Shown piece by piece: positions 16,824-25,485 of a stretch of DNA of 64,000 nucleotides. The notes under the pieces were generated by a model. The model had not been told where the DNA came from. It did no database searches and worked only from the letters and a program-made list of their open reading frames with translations. The first letter of the stretch is position 1; each line of letters begins with the position of its first letter. Source of the DNA: VAZQ01 sp963753575 (GTDB taxonomy: Bacteria > Pseudomonadota > Alphaproteobacteria > Rhizobiales > Xanthobacteraceae); NCBI GenBank assembly GCA_963753575.1, contig CAVWCR010000003.1:4588001-4652000 (forward strand). Direction: 5' to 3'. A program made the translations under genes and the position numbers.

Positions 16824-17495
16824 TCACTGCATCACCAAATCCGCGAATGCAAAGCCCTCGCGCTCGACCACGTCGCCAACCGTCACCGGGATGCGCCGCG
16901 AGAGCATCGGCCCTGCCACGACGCAAGAATGAAACTCGCCCTTTTCGCCGCACGGATCGGCGCTCACTGGCAACTCATCAAGCAGCGCATGGTCGAAGCG
17001 CCGCCCCGCGAAGTCCTTGGGCAGCTGCTTGAGGTCGACGCAGGCGAGATAGGTCTCGACGCCGGCATCGATCATCTCGCGCGCAAGCGCATCGGTCGGA
17101 CGCTGCCAGAGCGGAAACATTGGCGCGATGCCGGTGCCCGCAAGCTTCTCTTCGCGATAGCGGCGCACATCTTCGAGAAAAAGATCGCCGAAGATCACCT
17201 GCGTGACGCCCGCGGCCTTGGCGTCCGCCAGCGCCGCCGCCATGCGGGCTTTATAGACCTCGTTCGGGCACGGATACGGAATCGGCACGATCGTGGGCGC
17301 AAGGCCCGCGGCCGCAAGCTGCGCGGCAAGCAGTTCCTCGCGCACGCCATGCATGCTCACGCGGCCGAAGGTTTCGGTGACGGTCGTGAGCGCGCCCACG
17401 ATCTCGCAGTCGCCGGCGCGGCGCGCCTCGTGCAGCGCCCAGGCGCTGTCCTTGCCGCTCGACCACGCGATCAGCGCCTTCGGGCGTGAGCTCAT
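16824..17495 (-). CDS. adenine nucleotide alpha hydrolase-type ATP-pyrophosphatase (Dph6/TIGR00290-like)
   Basis: A 223-residue N-type ATP-pyrophosphatase. The PP-loop is SSGKDS near residue 12, followed by HEARRAGDCEIVGALTTVTE, VSMHGVREELLAAQLAAAGL and the conserved VIFGDLFLEDVRRYREEKL. In archaea and eukaryotes this family (Dph6) makes diphthamide on EF-2; bacteria lack that modification, so the bacterial role is open. The ATG at 17495 overlaps the stop of the upstream amine oxidase by four bases (ATGA), so the two are translationally coupled. Its 3' end abuts a large palindrome. Confidence 0.85.
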   Translation of the reverse strand: MSSRPKALIAWSSGKDSAWALHEARRAGDCEIVGALTTVTETFGRVSMHGVREELLAAQLAAAGLAPTIVPIPYPCPNEVYKARMAAALADAKAAGVTQVIFGDLFLEDVRRYREEKLAGTGIAPMFPLWQRPTDALAREMIDAGVETYLACVDLKQLPKDFAGRRFDHALLDELPVSADPCGEKGEFHSCVVAGPMLSRRIPVTVGDVVEREGFAFADLVMQ

Positions 17496-18835
17496 CGCCG
17501 CCCGCCGAGGAGCTTCATTACCGCCTCGGCGGCGCGCTCGCCCGATTCCCAGGCGCCGCCGACCGTGCCCCACAGGGTCTCGTGCACGGCCTCACCCGCA
17601 AAGAACAGGCGATGGAGCGGCTCCATCAGGACGCGGCGCGACGGCTGGCCCCCGGGCGACGCCGCCGAAAAGGCGCCGAGCACGTAAGGCTCCTGGTTCC
17701 AGCGCGTGGCGTGCCGGCGCCGCACTGCGCTCTTGAGGTCGCTGCCGAACATGCTCTCCAGCCATTCGAGTGCGAACGCCACCATCTCCTTCTCGCCCTT
17801 GGCGGACAGCTCACGGCCGAATCTGCCGCCAACGTCGATCATGCAAAGCGTCGAGCCGGATGCATTGGCAAAGAGCGAGGCGGTGCGCCGGTCGTGGGAT
17901 TTCTCGAAGATAAGCTCGTCGTTGCGCAGCCTGAGCGGATTGCCTGGCAGCTCCAACGCCACATGATCATAGCTGCCGAGCTTGAGCTTGGCGGCGGCAT
18001 CCTGCTGGCGCTTAGGCAGTTCGGGGATGAATTTGATCTTCTGGGCATTCAGCACGTTGGTGGAGACGGTGACGATGGCGCTGGCGGCGATGAGCCGGCC
18101 CTTGGGAGTGGCCACTTCAACGCCGGCCCGCGAGCCCCATTCAAGCGCGGTCACCGGTGTTGCAAGCTGTACCGGCAGCCCGACCGCGAGCTTCGCCAAC
18201 AGCGCGCCAAAGCCCTGGCGGCAGAACGCATCGATGTCGCGCTCCGTGGAACGCGCGAAGTCGTGCGCAGAGACCTCCGACAGATCCTTTCCGCAGCCGA
18301 ACGGGCCGAGGAAGAACTCAATCGTCGAACGCCAGTCGCCCAAGTCCTTCGGCAGCGCCTGCGAGCAGGGCACGTCGCCCTTGCGCGCCGCGTCCGCGAT
18401 CGCGCTGTTCGCGCGCACCTGCGTGGCGAGGTAGTCCTCCATCTCGCCTTCGCGCGCGAAGCGCCGGCCGATGCGCACGCGCTGGCCGGGCGGCGCCGGG
18501 TAGATATCGAGGCCGGTCTGGGTCGCGAGCTTCGCCACCGGATTGATGTCGGGCGTGTGGATCCAGTGCGCGCCGCGGTCGTACGGCACGCCGAAAATCT
18601 TGGTATCGGTGATGCAACGCCCGCCAACTTGGGCGCCCGCCTCAACGATCGCTATCCGGCGACCGGCGGCCGTCAGGCGTCGCGCTGCCGCAATGCCGGC
18701 CGCGCCGGCGCCGACTATGACAGCATCAAGACGCTCCGGCCGCGACGGACGCCTCGGCCGGGTCTGGGCCAGCGCGGGAGCCGCCGTCAAGGCGGCGGAA
18801 GCGGCGAGAAATGAGCGGCGGCTGACGCGCTTCAT
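17492..18835 (-). CDS. flavin monoamine oxidase, Tat-exported
   Basis: A 447-residue FAD amine oxidase. The N-terminus MKRVSRRSFLAASAALTAAPALA is a twin-arginine signal (SRRSFLA), so the folded protein is likely exported. The FAD motif VIVGAGAAGIAAARRL and IVEAGAQVGGRC follow near residue 40, and the C-terminus has LHRLFFAGEAVHETLWGTVGGAWESGERAA, the second FAD-binding region. The substrate amine is unknown. The start was chosen at the Tat signal; a frame extension upstream adds unlike sequence. The gene is coupled to the downstream PP-loop gene by an ATGA overlap. Confidence 0.9.
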   Translation of the reverse strand: MKRVSRRSFLAASAALTAAPALAQTRPRRPSRPERLDAVIVGAGAAGIAAARRLTAAGRRIAIVEAGAQVGGRCITDTKIFGVPYDRGAHWIHTPDINPVAKLATQTGLDIYPAPPGQRVRIGRRFAREGEMEDYLATQVRANSAIADAARKGDVPCSQALPKDLGDWRSTIEFFLGPFGCGKDLSEVSAHDFARSTERDIDAFCRQGFGALLAKLAVGLPVQLATPVTALEWGSRAGVEVATPKGRLIAASAIVTVSTNVLNAQKIKFIPELPKRQQDAAAKLKLGSYDHVALELPGNPLRLRNDELIFEKSHDRRTASLFANASGSTLCMIDVGGRFGRELSAKGEKEMVAFALEWLESMFGSDLKSAVRRRHATRWNQEPYVLGAFSAASPGGQPSRRVLMEPLHRLFFAGEAVHETLWGTVGGAWESGERAAEAVMKLLGGRR

Positions 18836-18972
18836 TGTCACGGACACATGGTTGACGAGATTTGCCGGACTTTGCCCCAAGCTGGCCGGCGCCGCAAACG
18901 CTTCCACGTGTGGCGTCTCGTCCCGCCGTTTCCGGGTTTGCCGGATCGTGCGCATTCGCCGATGATGGCGCG

Positions 18973-19163
18973 CTAGTGCCCCGTTTCCGAAGTTCGTTTA
19001 GTCATCGCAGCACCCTCTGACACGAACTTCGGAAACAAAGGGGCACTAGCAACTCTATGATTCTAGTGCCGCTTCTCGATCTGAAGTTCCTAACCGAGTT
19101 TGCCGCAAGTGGTGTAGGAACTTCAGATCGGCGGCACTAGTGCCGCCGATTTGAAGTACCTGA
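18973..19163. repeat. bipartite CTAG repeat: B (18973-19049), A (19063-19140), half A (19137-19163)
   Basis: Nearly the same as 10131-10297 in order, orientation and spacer. A further half copy of A shares the CTAG at 19137-19140 and reaches to seven bases before the ATG of the EI24 gene; its TGAGG end may act as the ribosome site. The spacer AACTCTATGATT resembles the one in the other copies. Confidence 0.9.
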
Positions 19164-19170
19164 GGCCCCC

Positions 19171-19893
19171 ATGCTGGATGCTGCGCTCAAGGCGCTCGGC
19201 CAAATGTTCTCGCGCCCGTTCCGGACCGTGCTCTGGAAATCCATGGGGCTCGCGTTGATCCTGATCGTCGTCGTGGGTATCGGGCTGCACCGCGTGCTGG
19301 TGTGGCTTGCGGGAAACATCCAGGGCTGGGCGGAGCAAACGGTCGGGCTCACCACCAACATGCCGGTCACGCTGCTCGCATGGATCCTGTCATTCGCCAC
19401 CGGGCTCGGCATTGTCGTGGGCTCGGTGCTGCTGATGCCGGCCGTCACCGCGCTGGTTGCGAGCTTATTTGTCGACGAGATCGCCGCCGAGGTCGAGCGC
19501 AGCCACTATCCCGATGAGCCCGTGGGACACGAGCTGCCGGTCTGGCGCGCGCTGATCGAGGGCACGAAGACCGCGTTGCTCGCCGTCGGGGTCTATCTCG
19601 TGGCGCTGCCGTTCATGTTGTTTGCGGGCTTCGGCGCCGTGATCTTCTTTCTCGCCACCGCGTTCCTGCTTGGGCGCGAATATTTCATCCTGGCCGCCAT
19701 GCGCTTTCGCCCGCCATCGGAGGCCAAGCAACTACGCCGGGTCCACCAGGGCACGCTGTTCATCGCGGGCCTGTTCATTGCAGCGTTCGTGTCGATCCCG
19801 ATCCTCAATCTCGCGACCCCGCTGTTCGGCATGGCGTTCATGGTGCACATGCACAAGCGGCTGTCAGCGTCACGTTCGACGTTGCCCGCCTAA
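19171..19893 (+). CDS. EI24/CysZ-like membrane protein
   Basis: A 240-residue EI24-domain protein. Four hydrophobic segments are visible: LALILIVVVGIGLHRVLVWLA (about 27), ILSFATGLGIVVGSVLLMPAV (about 73), LLAVGVYLVALPFMLFAGFG (about 140) and LFIAGLFIAAFVSIPILN (about 197). LLGREYFILAAMR with LFGMAFMVHMHKR at the end is typical of the family. CysZ of this family imports sulfate; many alphaproteobacterial members are only known as EI24 proteins, and no cysteine-pathway genes are nearby. A repeat element ends seven bases before its ATG. Confidence 0.85.
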   Translation: MLDAALKALGQMFSRPFRTVLWKSMGLALILIVVVGIGLHRVLVWLAGNIQGWAEQTVGLTTNMPVTLLAWILSFATGLGIVVGSVLLMPAVTALVASLFVDEIAAEVERSHYPDEPVGHELPVWRALIEGTKTALLAVGVYLVALPFMLFAGFGAVIFFLATAFLLGREYFILAAMRFRPPSEAKQLRRVHQGTLFIAGLFIAAFVSIPILNLATPLFGMAFMVHMHKRLSASRSTLPA

Positions 19894-20045
19894 TCCACGC
19901 TGATTTTTGCGGCCTTGACCACCTTGGCCCACCGCTTGGTTTCTCGTGCCATCCAGGCCTTGGCCTCAGCGCAAGTCTTGGCCGATGCGGTTTACAACAT
20001 GGCCGTGGTCGCGATGACCGCCAGCAAGGCGAATAGCTTTCTCAC
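19890..20045 (-). pseudogene. remnant of a Bug/TctC receptor gene (ends only)
   Basis: A GTG at 20045 with GGAGG upstream starts VRKLFALLAVIATTAML, a signal-peptide-like run, then hits a TAA. The same frame continues AKTCAEAKAWMARETKRWAKVVKAAKISVD and stops, which resembles the C-terminus of Bug proteins (compare the ETERWRKVIAGANIKPQ end of the gene at 52186). The central 280 or so residues are missing. It looks like an internally deleted receptor gene. Its stop overlaps the EI24 stop codon on the other strand. Confidence 0.65.
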
Positions 20046-20181
20046 GTGACGCCTCCAGTGCAGCTGGCAGCAAGATCTGCGGTTTCGATACGGCACCTCG
20101 GATTCTCGTAACGCATCACCGCAAGATGGGCAACGCGGCAACGCCAAGCTCTGCGCGCCCCCGTGAAATGCGTTGCCGGTC

Positions 20182-21150
20182 TCAATCGCGCTCGAACTGC
20201 CGTTTCGGACGGTTCGTAAAGGAGGTCACCGAAGGCACCTTCCGACGGCGAATCTCAAATTCGGCGGCCTTTGCGCCGGTGCCCATGGGCCGATCGCCCT
20301 CGATCGTCACCCGGTCCATCTTGCGACGCTGCGGATAATAGTCGTGCACCGCGGCATGCTGCGTTGAGCGGTTGTCCCAGAACACCACCGTGTCGGGTAC
20401 CCAGCGGTGCCGGTAGTGATATTCGAGTGTATGAACGGTCTTGCCCAGCGCCTCCAGCAGCCAGCGGCTTTCACCCTCCTGCATGCCCTTGATGGCGACC
20501 GTGAATTTCCACGGATTGACGAAGAGAGACTTCCTGCCGGTCACCGGATGCACGCGGACGACCGGATGGACGACCGGAGGAAATTTCAATTCATACATCT
20601 TGAGCCGTTGCTGGCCCTCGGGCGTGTTTGGAAACAAGCTCTTGAACGAGACGAAATCGTGGATGGCCTCAAGGCCTTCGATAAACTTCTGCATGCGATC
20701 CGAAAGCCCCTCGTAGGCGGCTTCCATGCTGCAGAAGCAGGTATCGCCGCCGATCGGCGGGATGATCTTGGAGCAGAGCATCGTCCCCATCGGAGGGCAT
20801 TCGCGGAAGGTCTCGTCCGAATGCCAGACATCGGTCGACGGCGGCGGATTGCCTTCCTTGTTGTCGTAGATGATGAGGTCCGGCTGCTCCTCATCGTTGG
20901 TCGAGAACGGGTGGACGGTCAGCTTGCCGAAATAGCGGCCGAAGCGCTTGAGATCTTCCGAGGAAATCTTCTGATTGGGAAAGACGAGCACGCCGTGCTC
21001 GGCATGAGCGAGCCTGATCGCCTCGACAGTCTGCGGATCAAGCGGCTTTGAAAGATCGACATGGGTAACCTCGGCGCCGAGAAACTTGGCTATACGACGC
21101 ACGGAAATCGGCGAGGTCTTCGGTTCTGAGCGCAGTGACAGTTCGGTCAT
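20182..21150 (-). CDS. TauD/TfdA-family Fe(II)/2-oxoglutarate dioxygenase
   Basis: A 322-residue dioxygenase. The Fe(II) ligands are the HxD of DVWHSDETF and a distal His in RSTQHAAVHDYYPQRR, whose Arg residues bind 2-oxoglutarate. The N-terminus FLGAEVTHVDLSKPLDPQTV and HGVLVFPNQKIS are family features. Members hydroxylate taurine, 2,4-D, alkyl sulfates or other small acids; the substrate is not predictable. The ATG at 21150 follows GGGAGGAAACG. It is transcribed away from a LysR gene about 180 bp upstream, a common regulator-target layout. Confidence 0.92.
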   Translation of the reverse strand: MTELSLRSEPKTSPISVRRIAKFLGAEVTHVDLSKPLDPQTVEAIRLAHAEHGVLVFPNQKISSEDLKRFGRYFGKLTVHPFSTNDEEQPDLIIYDNKEGNPPPSTDVWHSDETFRECPPMGTMLCSKIIPPIGGDTCFCSMEAAYEGLSDRMQKFIEGLEAIHDFVSFKSLFPNTPEGQQRLKMYELKFPPVVHPVVRVHPVTGRKSLFVNPWKFTVAIKGMQEGESRWLLEALGKTVHTLEYHYRHRWVPDTVVFWDNRSTQHAAVHDYYPQRRKMDRVTIEGDRPMGTGAKAAEFEIRRRKVPSVTSFTNRPKRQFERD

Positions 21151-21333
21151 CGTTTCCTCCCGGGCGTTGGAAGTGGCGCCCCTTTGGCCGGCGCATTCCT
21201 GCAAATTCCTGCAGAATGCCGCTGGCGCGAACGATCGCGGATAAAGGCGCCCTTTACAATTTCAATTATGAGAGCTCCTATTCAATATTGCATAGCTTAT
21301 CCGGCGAGTTGTTTTTGAGCGAAAGGCCGCGCC

Positions 21334-22296
21334 ATGGAACCGAGGTACCTTCGCCAATTGGCGGAGATTGTCGATCTGGGCTCGCTCTCCTTGGCGGCAA
21401 AATCATTGAACGTTTCGCAGCCGACCCTGAGCCGAAACATCAAGAGCCTGGAAACGCTCATTGGAGCGCCCGTCCTGCAGCGCAACCGCTATGGCGTCAC
21501 CCCGACCTATATCGGCGCCACGTTGGCGCGGGAGGGGCGCGCCATTCGGGACGCACTGCGGCAGGCCGACCTGGATCTGGGCCACTGGAAAGGCGGACTG
21601 GACGGTCGGCTGCGAATTGGCGTCGGGACAATGTTGGCGCATTCGCTCATCCCGCGCTTCCTCGCCCAGGTCGAAGCGAGTCGCTGGAACGTTGCGTTGC
21701 GGATCGATGTAGAAGGCGCCAATCGGCTGATCGACCGTCTCCGCTCGCGCGACCTCGACGCCGCGATCGTGCAGATTGAGCCCTATTTCTCCAAAGAGGG
21801 CTTGAAGCAGATCACGCTCTTTGAGGACAAGCGCGCCTTTTATGTCGGGGAACAGCATCCTCTCGCCTGCAGGAAATCCGTCACCTTGAAGGACATCGCC
21901 AAGTTCCCGCAAATCACCGTGGGCGCCTTTTCCGGCCAACAGCGCCATTCGGCGGCAAGCTCCACAAATGCCGGAAGCGGCCCCAGGATCGAGCTTTCTG
22001 GTGACGTGGCAATCGCACTCCATCTGCTCTCGGCGAGCGACTACGTCGCGGTCCTGCCAGTATTCGTCATGGGGAATCTTTGTGATGCGAGGCGATTTAG
22101 CCGGCTGTCGTATCACGGCGACATGCCCAGCCGAACCTTATCCATCTGGCACAGAGAGGACATGAGCGGGCATCCCCTGCTCAAGGATTTCTGCCGTCGA
22201 CTGGTGAGATATGTGGCAGCGATTCGGTCCGAAGCGGCGGGCGAAACGCGGTCTCGGGCGGCCCCCAAACGAATGCGTAGCAACCGTCAATCTTGA
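21334..22296 (+). CDS. LysR-family transcriptional regulator
   Basis: 320 residues. The N-terminal winged helix reads RYLRQLAEIVDLGSLSLAAKSLNVSQPTLSRNIKSLETLIG, with GVTPTYIGATLAREGRAI linking to the effector-binding domain (LRIGVGTMLAHSLIPRFLAQ and so on). It is divergent from the TauD-type dioxygenase, so it probably controls that gene and itself from the shared 183-bp region. The effector is unknown. It is convergent with nth, with a 12-bp perfect hairpin between. Confidence 0.92.
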   Translation: MEPRYLRQLAEIVDLGSLSLAAKSLNVSQPTLSRNIKSLETLIGAPVLQRNRYGVTPTYIGATLAREGRAIRDALRQADLDLGHWKGGLDGRLRIGVGTMLAHSLIPRFLAQVEASRWNVALRIDVEGANRLIDRLRSRDLDAAIVQIEPYFSKEGLKQITLFEDKRAFYVGEQHPLACRKSVTLKDIAKFPQITVGAFSGQQRHSAASSTNAGSGPRIELSGDVAIALHLLSASDYVAVLPVFVMGNLCDARRFSRLSYHGDMPSRTLSIWHREDMSGHPLLKDFCRRLVRYVAAIRSEAAGETRSRAAPKRMRSNRQS

Positions 22297-22304
22297 ACAT
22301 CGAT

Positions 22305-22333
22305 GTACCGATCCGCCTCGTGCGGATCGGTAC
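22305..22333. terminator. hairpin between convergent lysR and nth
   Basis: GTACCGATCCGC (22305-22316) and GCGGATCGGTAC (22322-22333) form a perfect 12-bp stem with a 5-base loop. It lies nine bases after the LysR stop and before the nth stop, so it could end transcription from both sides. There is no T-run. Confidence 0.55.
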
Positions 22334-22339
22334 CACATT

Positions 22340-23125
22340 CTAGCGCTGGACGGTCTTTCCTGGCCATTTGCATAGATCCGCGATCACGCAGCGCTCGCAC
22401 AGCGGACGGCGCGCCACGCACACGTAACGTCCGTGCAGAATGAGCCAGTGGTGGGCATGACGCTTGAACTCGTCGGGCACCACCGCGAGGAGCTTCTCCT
22501 CGACCTCGAGCGGCGTCTTGCCGGGCGCAAGACCCGTACGGTTGCCGACCCGGAAGATGTGAGTATCGACCGCGATGGTCGGTTCGCCGAACGCGATGTT
22601 GAGCACCACATTGGCGGTCTTGCGTCCGACGCCCGGCAGCGTTTCGAGCGCCTCGCGCGAGGGCGGCACCACGCCGCCGTACTCGTCGATGAGCTTTTGC
22701 GACAGCGCGATCACGTTCCTGGCCTTGGTGCGGAAGAGCCCGATGGTCTTGATGAACTCGCGCACCTTGGCCTCGCCCAGCGCCACCATCTTGGCGGGCG
22801 TATTGGCCGCCGCAAACAGCGCGGGCGTCGCCTTGTTGACGCCGGCGTCGGTCGCCTGCGCGGACAGAACAACCGCGATCAGGAGCGTAAAGGGATCAAT
22901 GTGTTCGAGCTCACCCTTGGGCTCCGGGCGCTCCGCGCGCAGCCGCCGGAACGCCTCCGCGACCTCGGCCGCGGTCCAGGGCGCGGACGGCTTCGGCTTG
23001 GCGCCAGCCGTGGCCTTTGCAGCGCGCGGCTTCTTCCCAGCCCCCCCGACCTTCTTCTTGGCCGGCTTGGCGACCGCCTTCCGGGCTACCTTCGTGGATG
23101 CCTTCCTGGATGTTTTCCGTGCCAT
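22340..23125 (-). CDS. nth: endonuclease III
   Basis: A 261-residue DNA glycosylase/AP lyase that removes oxidised pyrimidines. The helix-hairpin-helix is LPGVGRKTANVVLNIAFG with the catalytic Lys, followed by VDTHIFRVGNRTGL with the catalytic Asp. The 4Fe-4S loop CVARRPLCERCVIADLC is complete. About 45 N-terminal residues form a Lys/Ala-rich tail (ARKTSRKASTKVARKAVAKP) like histone H1 tails, longer than in E. coli Nth and probably a nonspecific DNA-binding extension. It is divergent from a DUF2244 gene 20 bp away. Confidence 0.97.
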   Translation of the reverse strand: MARKTSRKASTKVARKAVAKPAKKKVGGAGKKPRAAKATAGAKPKPSAPWTAAEVAEAFRRLRAERPEPKGELEHIDPFTLLIAVVLSAQATDAGVNKATPALFAAANTPAKMVALGEAKVREFIKTIGLFRTKARNVIALSQKLIDEYGGVVPPSREALETLPGVGRKTANVVLNIAFGEPTIAVDTHIFRVGNRTGLAPGKTPLEVEEKLLAVVPDEFKRHAHHWLILHGRYVCVARRPLCERCVIADLCKWPGKTVQR

Positions 23126-23145
23126 GCTTCCCTATATTGATCGTC

Positions 23146-23664
23146 ATGACGCCCGACAACGACCCCGACCACGAACCCACGATCTTTTCGGCCGTATTGA
23201 CGCCGAACCGCTCATTGAGCCCCACCGGCTTTCTGATCTTCATGCTCGTGCTCGGCGGCGCAAGCTTCACGACCGGCCTCTATTTCCTGAGCGCGGGCGC
23301 CTGGCCGGTGTTCGGCTTCTTCGGGCTTGACGTGCTGCTGGTCTACTGGGCGTTCCGGGTGAACTATCGGTCCGCGCGCGCCTACGAGGTGGTGACCGTG
23401 ACATCATCCGAGCTCACGGTGCGCAAGGTCAGCTACCACGGCCACGTAAAGCAATGGACGCTCAATCCCGTGTGGGTGCGGCTCCACCGCGACGAGCACC
23501 AGGAGTTCGGCATCGAGCGGCTGTTCCTGGTGTCGCACGGAAGGCGGCTGCCGATTGCAAGCTTCCTGGGCGCGCGTGAGAAGGAGAGCTTCGCGCTGGC
23601 GCTCTCAGGTGCGCTCGCGCAGGCGCGGCGCGGTCCGACCCGCACGGTGTTTGCGCCTGAATAA
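23146..23664 (+). CDS. DUF2244 membrane protein
   Basis: A 172-residue protein of the DUF2244 family. An N-terminal soluble stretch (FSAVLTPNRSLSPTGF) is followed by two hydrophobic segments (LIFMLVLGGASFTTGLYFL and VFGFFGLDVLLVYWAFRV), then a cytoplasmic domain with VSYHGHVKQWTLNPVWVRL and PIASFLGAREKESFALAL. Function is unknown; the family is common in alphaproteobacteria and sometimes lies near cytochrome oxidase or DNA repair genes. The ATG at 23146 begins MTPDNDPDHEP and is 20 bp from the divergent nth start. Confidence 0.88.
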   Translation: MTPDNDPDHEPTIFSAVLTPNRSLSPTGFLIFMLVLGGASFTTGLYFLSAGAWPVFGFFGLDVLLVYWAFRVNYRSARAYEVVTVTSSELTVRKVSYHGHVKQWTLNPVWVRLHRDEHQEFGIERLFLVSHGRRLPIASFLGAREKESFALALSGALAQARRGPTRTVFAPE

Positions 23665-23718
23665 CGCAGAAATCGGGTGGGCCACGGCGCTCCCGCGGCC
23701 TAGATGGAGGGGTCCATG

Positions 23719-24609
23719 ATGGAGGCCGCCATGCTCTCGCCCGACCGCATCCCCGACCTTACCCGGCTCAAGGCCGCCGCCGACGACTACGATGTCGTGC
23801 GTCGCGCCATCGGCCACATCCGCGAGAACTGGCGCGCGCAGCCAGAGGTCGAGGCGATCGCGGAAGCCGCCGGCGTCACGCCGACCGAACTGCATCACCT
23901 GTTCCGGCGCTGGGCCGGCCTCTCCCCCAAGGCGTTCCTGCAGGCGATCACGCTCGATCATGCGCGCACGCTGCTGCGCTCGTCCGCGAGCGTGCTCGAT
24001 GCCGCCTATGAAGTGGGCCTCTCGGGACCTGGCCGCCTGCACGACCTGTTCGTCACGCATGAAGCGATGTCGCCGGGCGAATGGAAAACCGGCGGCCAGG
24101 GGCTCATCATCCGGTACGGCTTTCACCCGTCACCGTTCGGCAGCGCGCTCGTGATGGCAACCGAGCGCGGGCTCGCCGGCATCGCATTCGCGGACGCGGG
24201 CGAAGAAAAGGCGGCGCTCGCCGACATGCAGCGGCGCTGGCCCAATGCTCGCTCCGTGGAAGATAACGTGTACACAGCGGCGCTCGCCCGCCGCGTCTTC
24301 GATCCGAAGCAATGGCGCGCCGAGGAGCCGCTGCGAGTCGTCCTCATCGGCACCGATTGGGAAGTGCGGGTGTGGGAGGCGCTGCTCAAGATCCCGATGG
24401 GACGCCTGACCACATATTCCGATGTCGCCGCCAAGGTCTGCACCACCAGGGCCGCGCGCGCGGTCGGTGCCGCCGTCGGCAAGAACCCGCTCGCCTTCGT
24501 GGTGCCATGCCATCGCGTGGTCGGACGCAGCGGCGCGCTCACCGGCTATCACTGGGGACTTACCCGCAAGCGTGCGATGCTGGGCTGGGAGGCGGGACAG
24601 GCCGGTTAG
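23719..24609 (+). CDS. Ada-like AraC/O6-methylguanine-DNA methyltransferase
   Basis: 296 residues from the ATG at 23719 (GGAGGGG is six bases upstream; ATGs at 23704 and 23716 are alternatives). It has an AraC-type helix-turn-helix (about 35-120: VEAIAEAAGVTPTELHHLFRRWAGLSPKAFLQ) and a methyltransferase domain (about 130-296) ending in FVVPCHRVVGRSGALTGYHWG, the PCHR active-site Cys that takes the methyl group. It lacks the N-terminal Cys domain of E. coli Ada that senses phosphotriester damage, so any regulatory role would need another trigger. It repairs O6-methylguanine. Confidence 0.93.
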   Translation: MEAAMLSPDRIPDLTRLKAAADDYDVVRRAIGHIRENWRAQPEVEAIAEAAGVTPTELHHLFRRWAGLSPKAFLQAITLDHARTLLRSSASVLDAAYEVGLSGPGRLHDLFVTHEAMSPGEWKTGGQGLIIRYGFHPSPFGSALVMATERGLAGIAFADAGEEKAALADMQRRWPNARSVEDNVYTAALARRVFDPKQWRAEEPLRVVLIGTDWEVRVWEALLKIPMGRLTTYSDVAAKVCTTRAARAVGAAVGKNPLAFVVPCHRVVGRSGALTGYHWGLTRKRAMLGWEAGQAG

Positions 24610-24675
24610 GCCGGCGTTGATCGCGCGCCAGCACTTGATGGATGCGCAAGCGCGCGTCGCGCAGTCGCATTCGGC

Positions 24676-25485
24676 TCAGATGTCCTTGAGCCCCAGCACG
24701 TCGGTCATCGAGTAGAGCCCCGGCGCTTTCCCGCGCGCCCACAGCGCCGCCTTGAGCGCGCCGCGCGCAAAGATCATGCGGTCCTCGGCTTTGTGCGACA
24801 GTTCGAGCCGCTCGGCGGTGCCGGCGAAGATCACGCTGTGGTCGCCCACGACAGTGCCGCCGCGCAACGCCGCAAAGCCGATGTCGCCCGCCTGCCGAGC
24901 CCCGGTCTCGCCATCGCGGCCGCGCACCGATCGCTGCGCGAGATTGATGCCGCGGCCCTCAGCCGCCGCCCGACCGAGCATCAGCGCGGTACCGGACGGC
25001 GCGTCGATCTTCCAGTTGTGGTGCATCTCCACGATCTCAATGTCGAAATCCTCATCGAGCGTCCTCGCCACGCGCTTGACGAGCGCAGCGAGGAGATTGA
25101 CCCCGAGGCTCATGTTGCCGGACTTGACGATGACGGCGCGCCGCGCGGCCTCTGCGATCAGCGCCTCGTCCTCGGCGGTGAAGCCGGTCGTGCCGATGAC
25201 GTGGACACGGCCGGCGGTGTGCTTGAGGAACGCGCGCGTCGCGGCCGGCACCGTGAAGTCGACGAGCCCATCGGCCTTGTCGAGCAGCGGCACGAGGTCG
25301 TCCGTCACCACAACGCCGGCCGTGCCAAGACCCGCGAGCTCACCGGCATCGCGCCCGATCACCGCAGCGCCTTTGTTCTCGATCGCGCCCGCCAGCGCCA
25401 CGCCGGACGTCGCCGCAATTGCCTGGATTAGCGTGCGACCCATGCGCCCGCCGGCGCCCGCCACGATCAGCCGCATGTCGGCCAT
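24676..25485 (-). CDS. dapB: 4-hydroxy-tetrahydrodipicolinate reductase
   Basis: 269 residues; catalyses the NAD(P)H-dependent step after DapA in lysine and diaminopimelate synthesis. The Rossmann loop is VAGAGGRMGRTLI, IGTTGFTAEDEAL is the cofactor region, VKSGNMSLGVNLLAALVKR follows, and the signature EMHHNWKIDAPSGTALMLGRAAAEGRG contains the family's substrate-binding region. The family usually reads EMHHRxKxDAPSGT; here the Arg is Asn (MHHNWK). The C-terminus ends LYSMTDVLGLKDI. It stands alone on this strand. Confidence 0.96.
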   Translation of the reverse strand: MADMRLIVAGAGGRMGRTLIQAIAATSGVALAGAIENKGAAVIGRDAGELAGLGTAGVVVTDDLVPLLDKADGLVDFTVPAATRAFLKHTAGRVHVIGTTGFTAEDEALIAEAARRAVIVKSGNMSLGVNLLAALVKRVARTLDEDFDIEIVEMHHNWKIDAPSGTALMLGRAAAEGRGINLAQRSVRGRDGETGARQAGDIGFAALRGGTVVGDHSVIFAGTAERLELSHKAEDRMIFARGALKAALWARGKAPGLYSMTDVLGLKDI

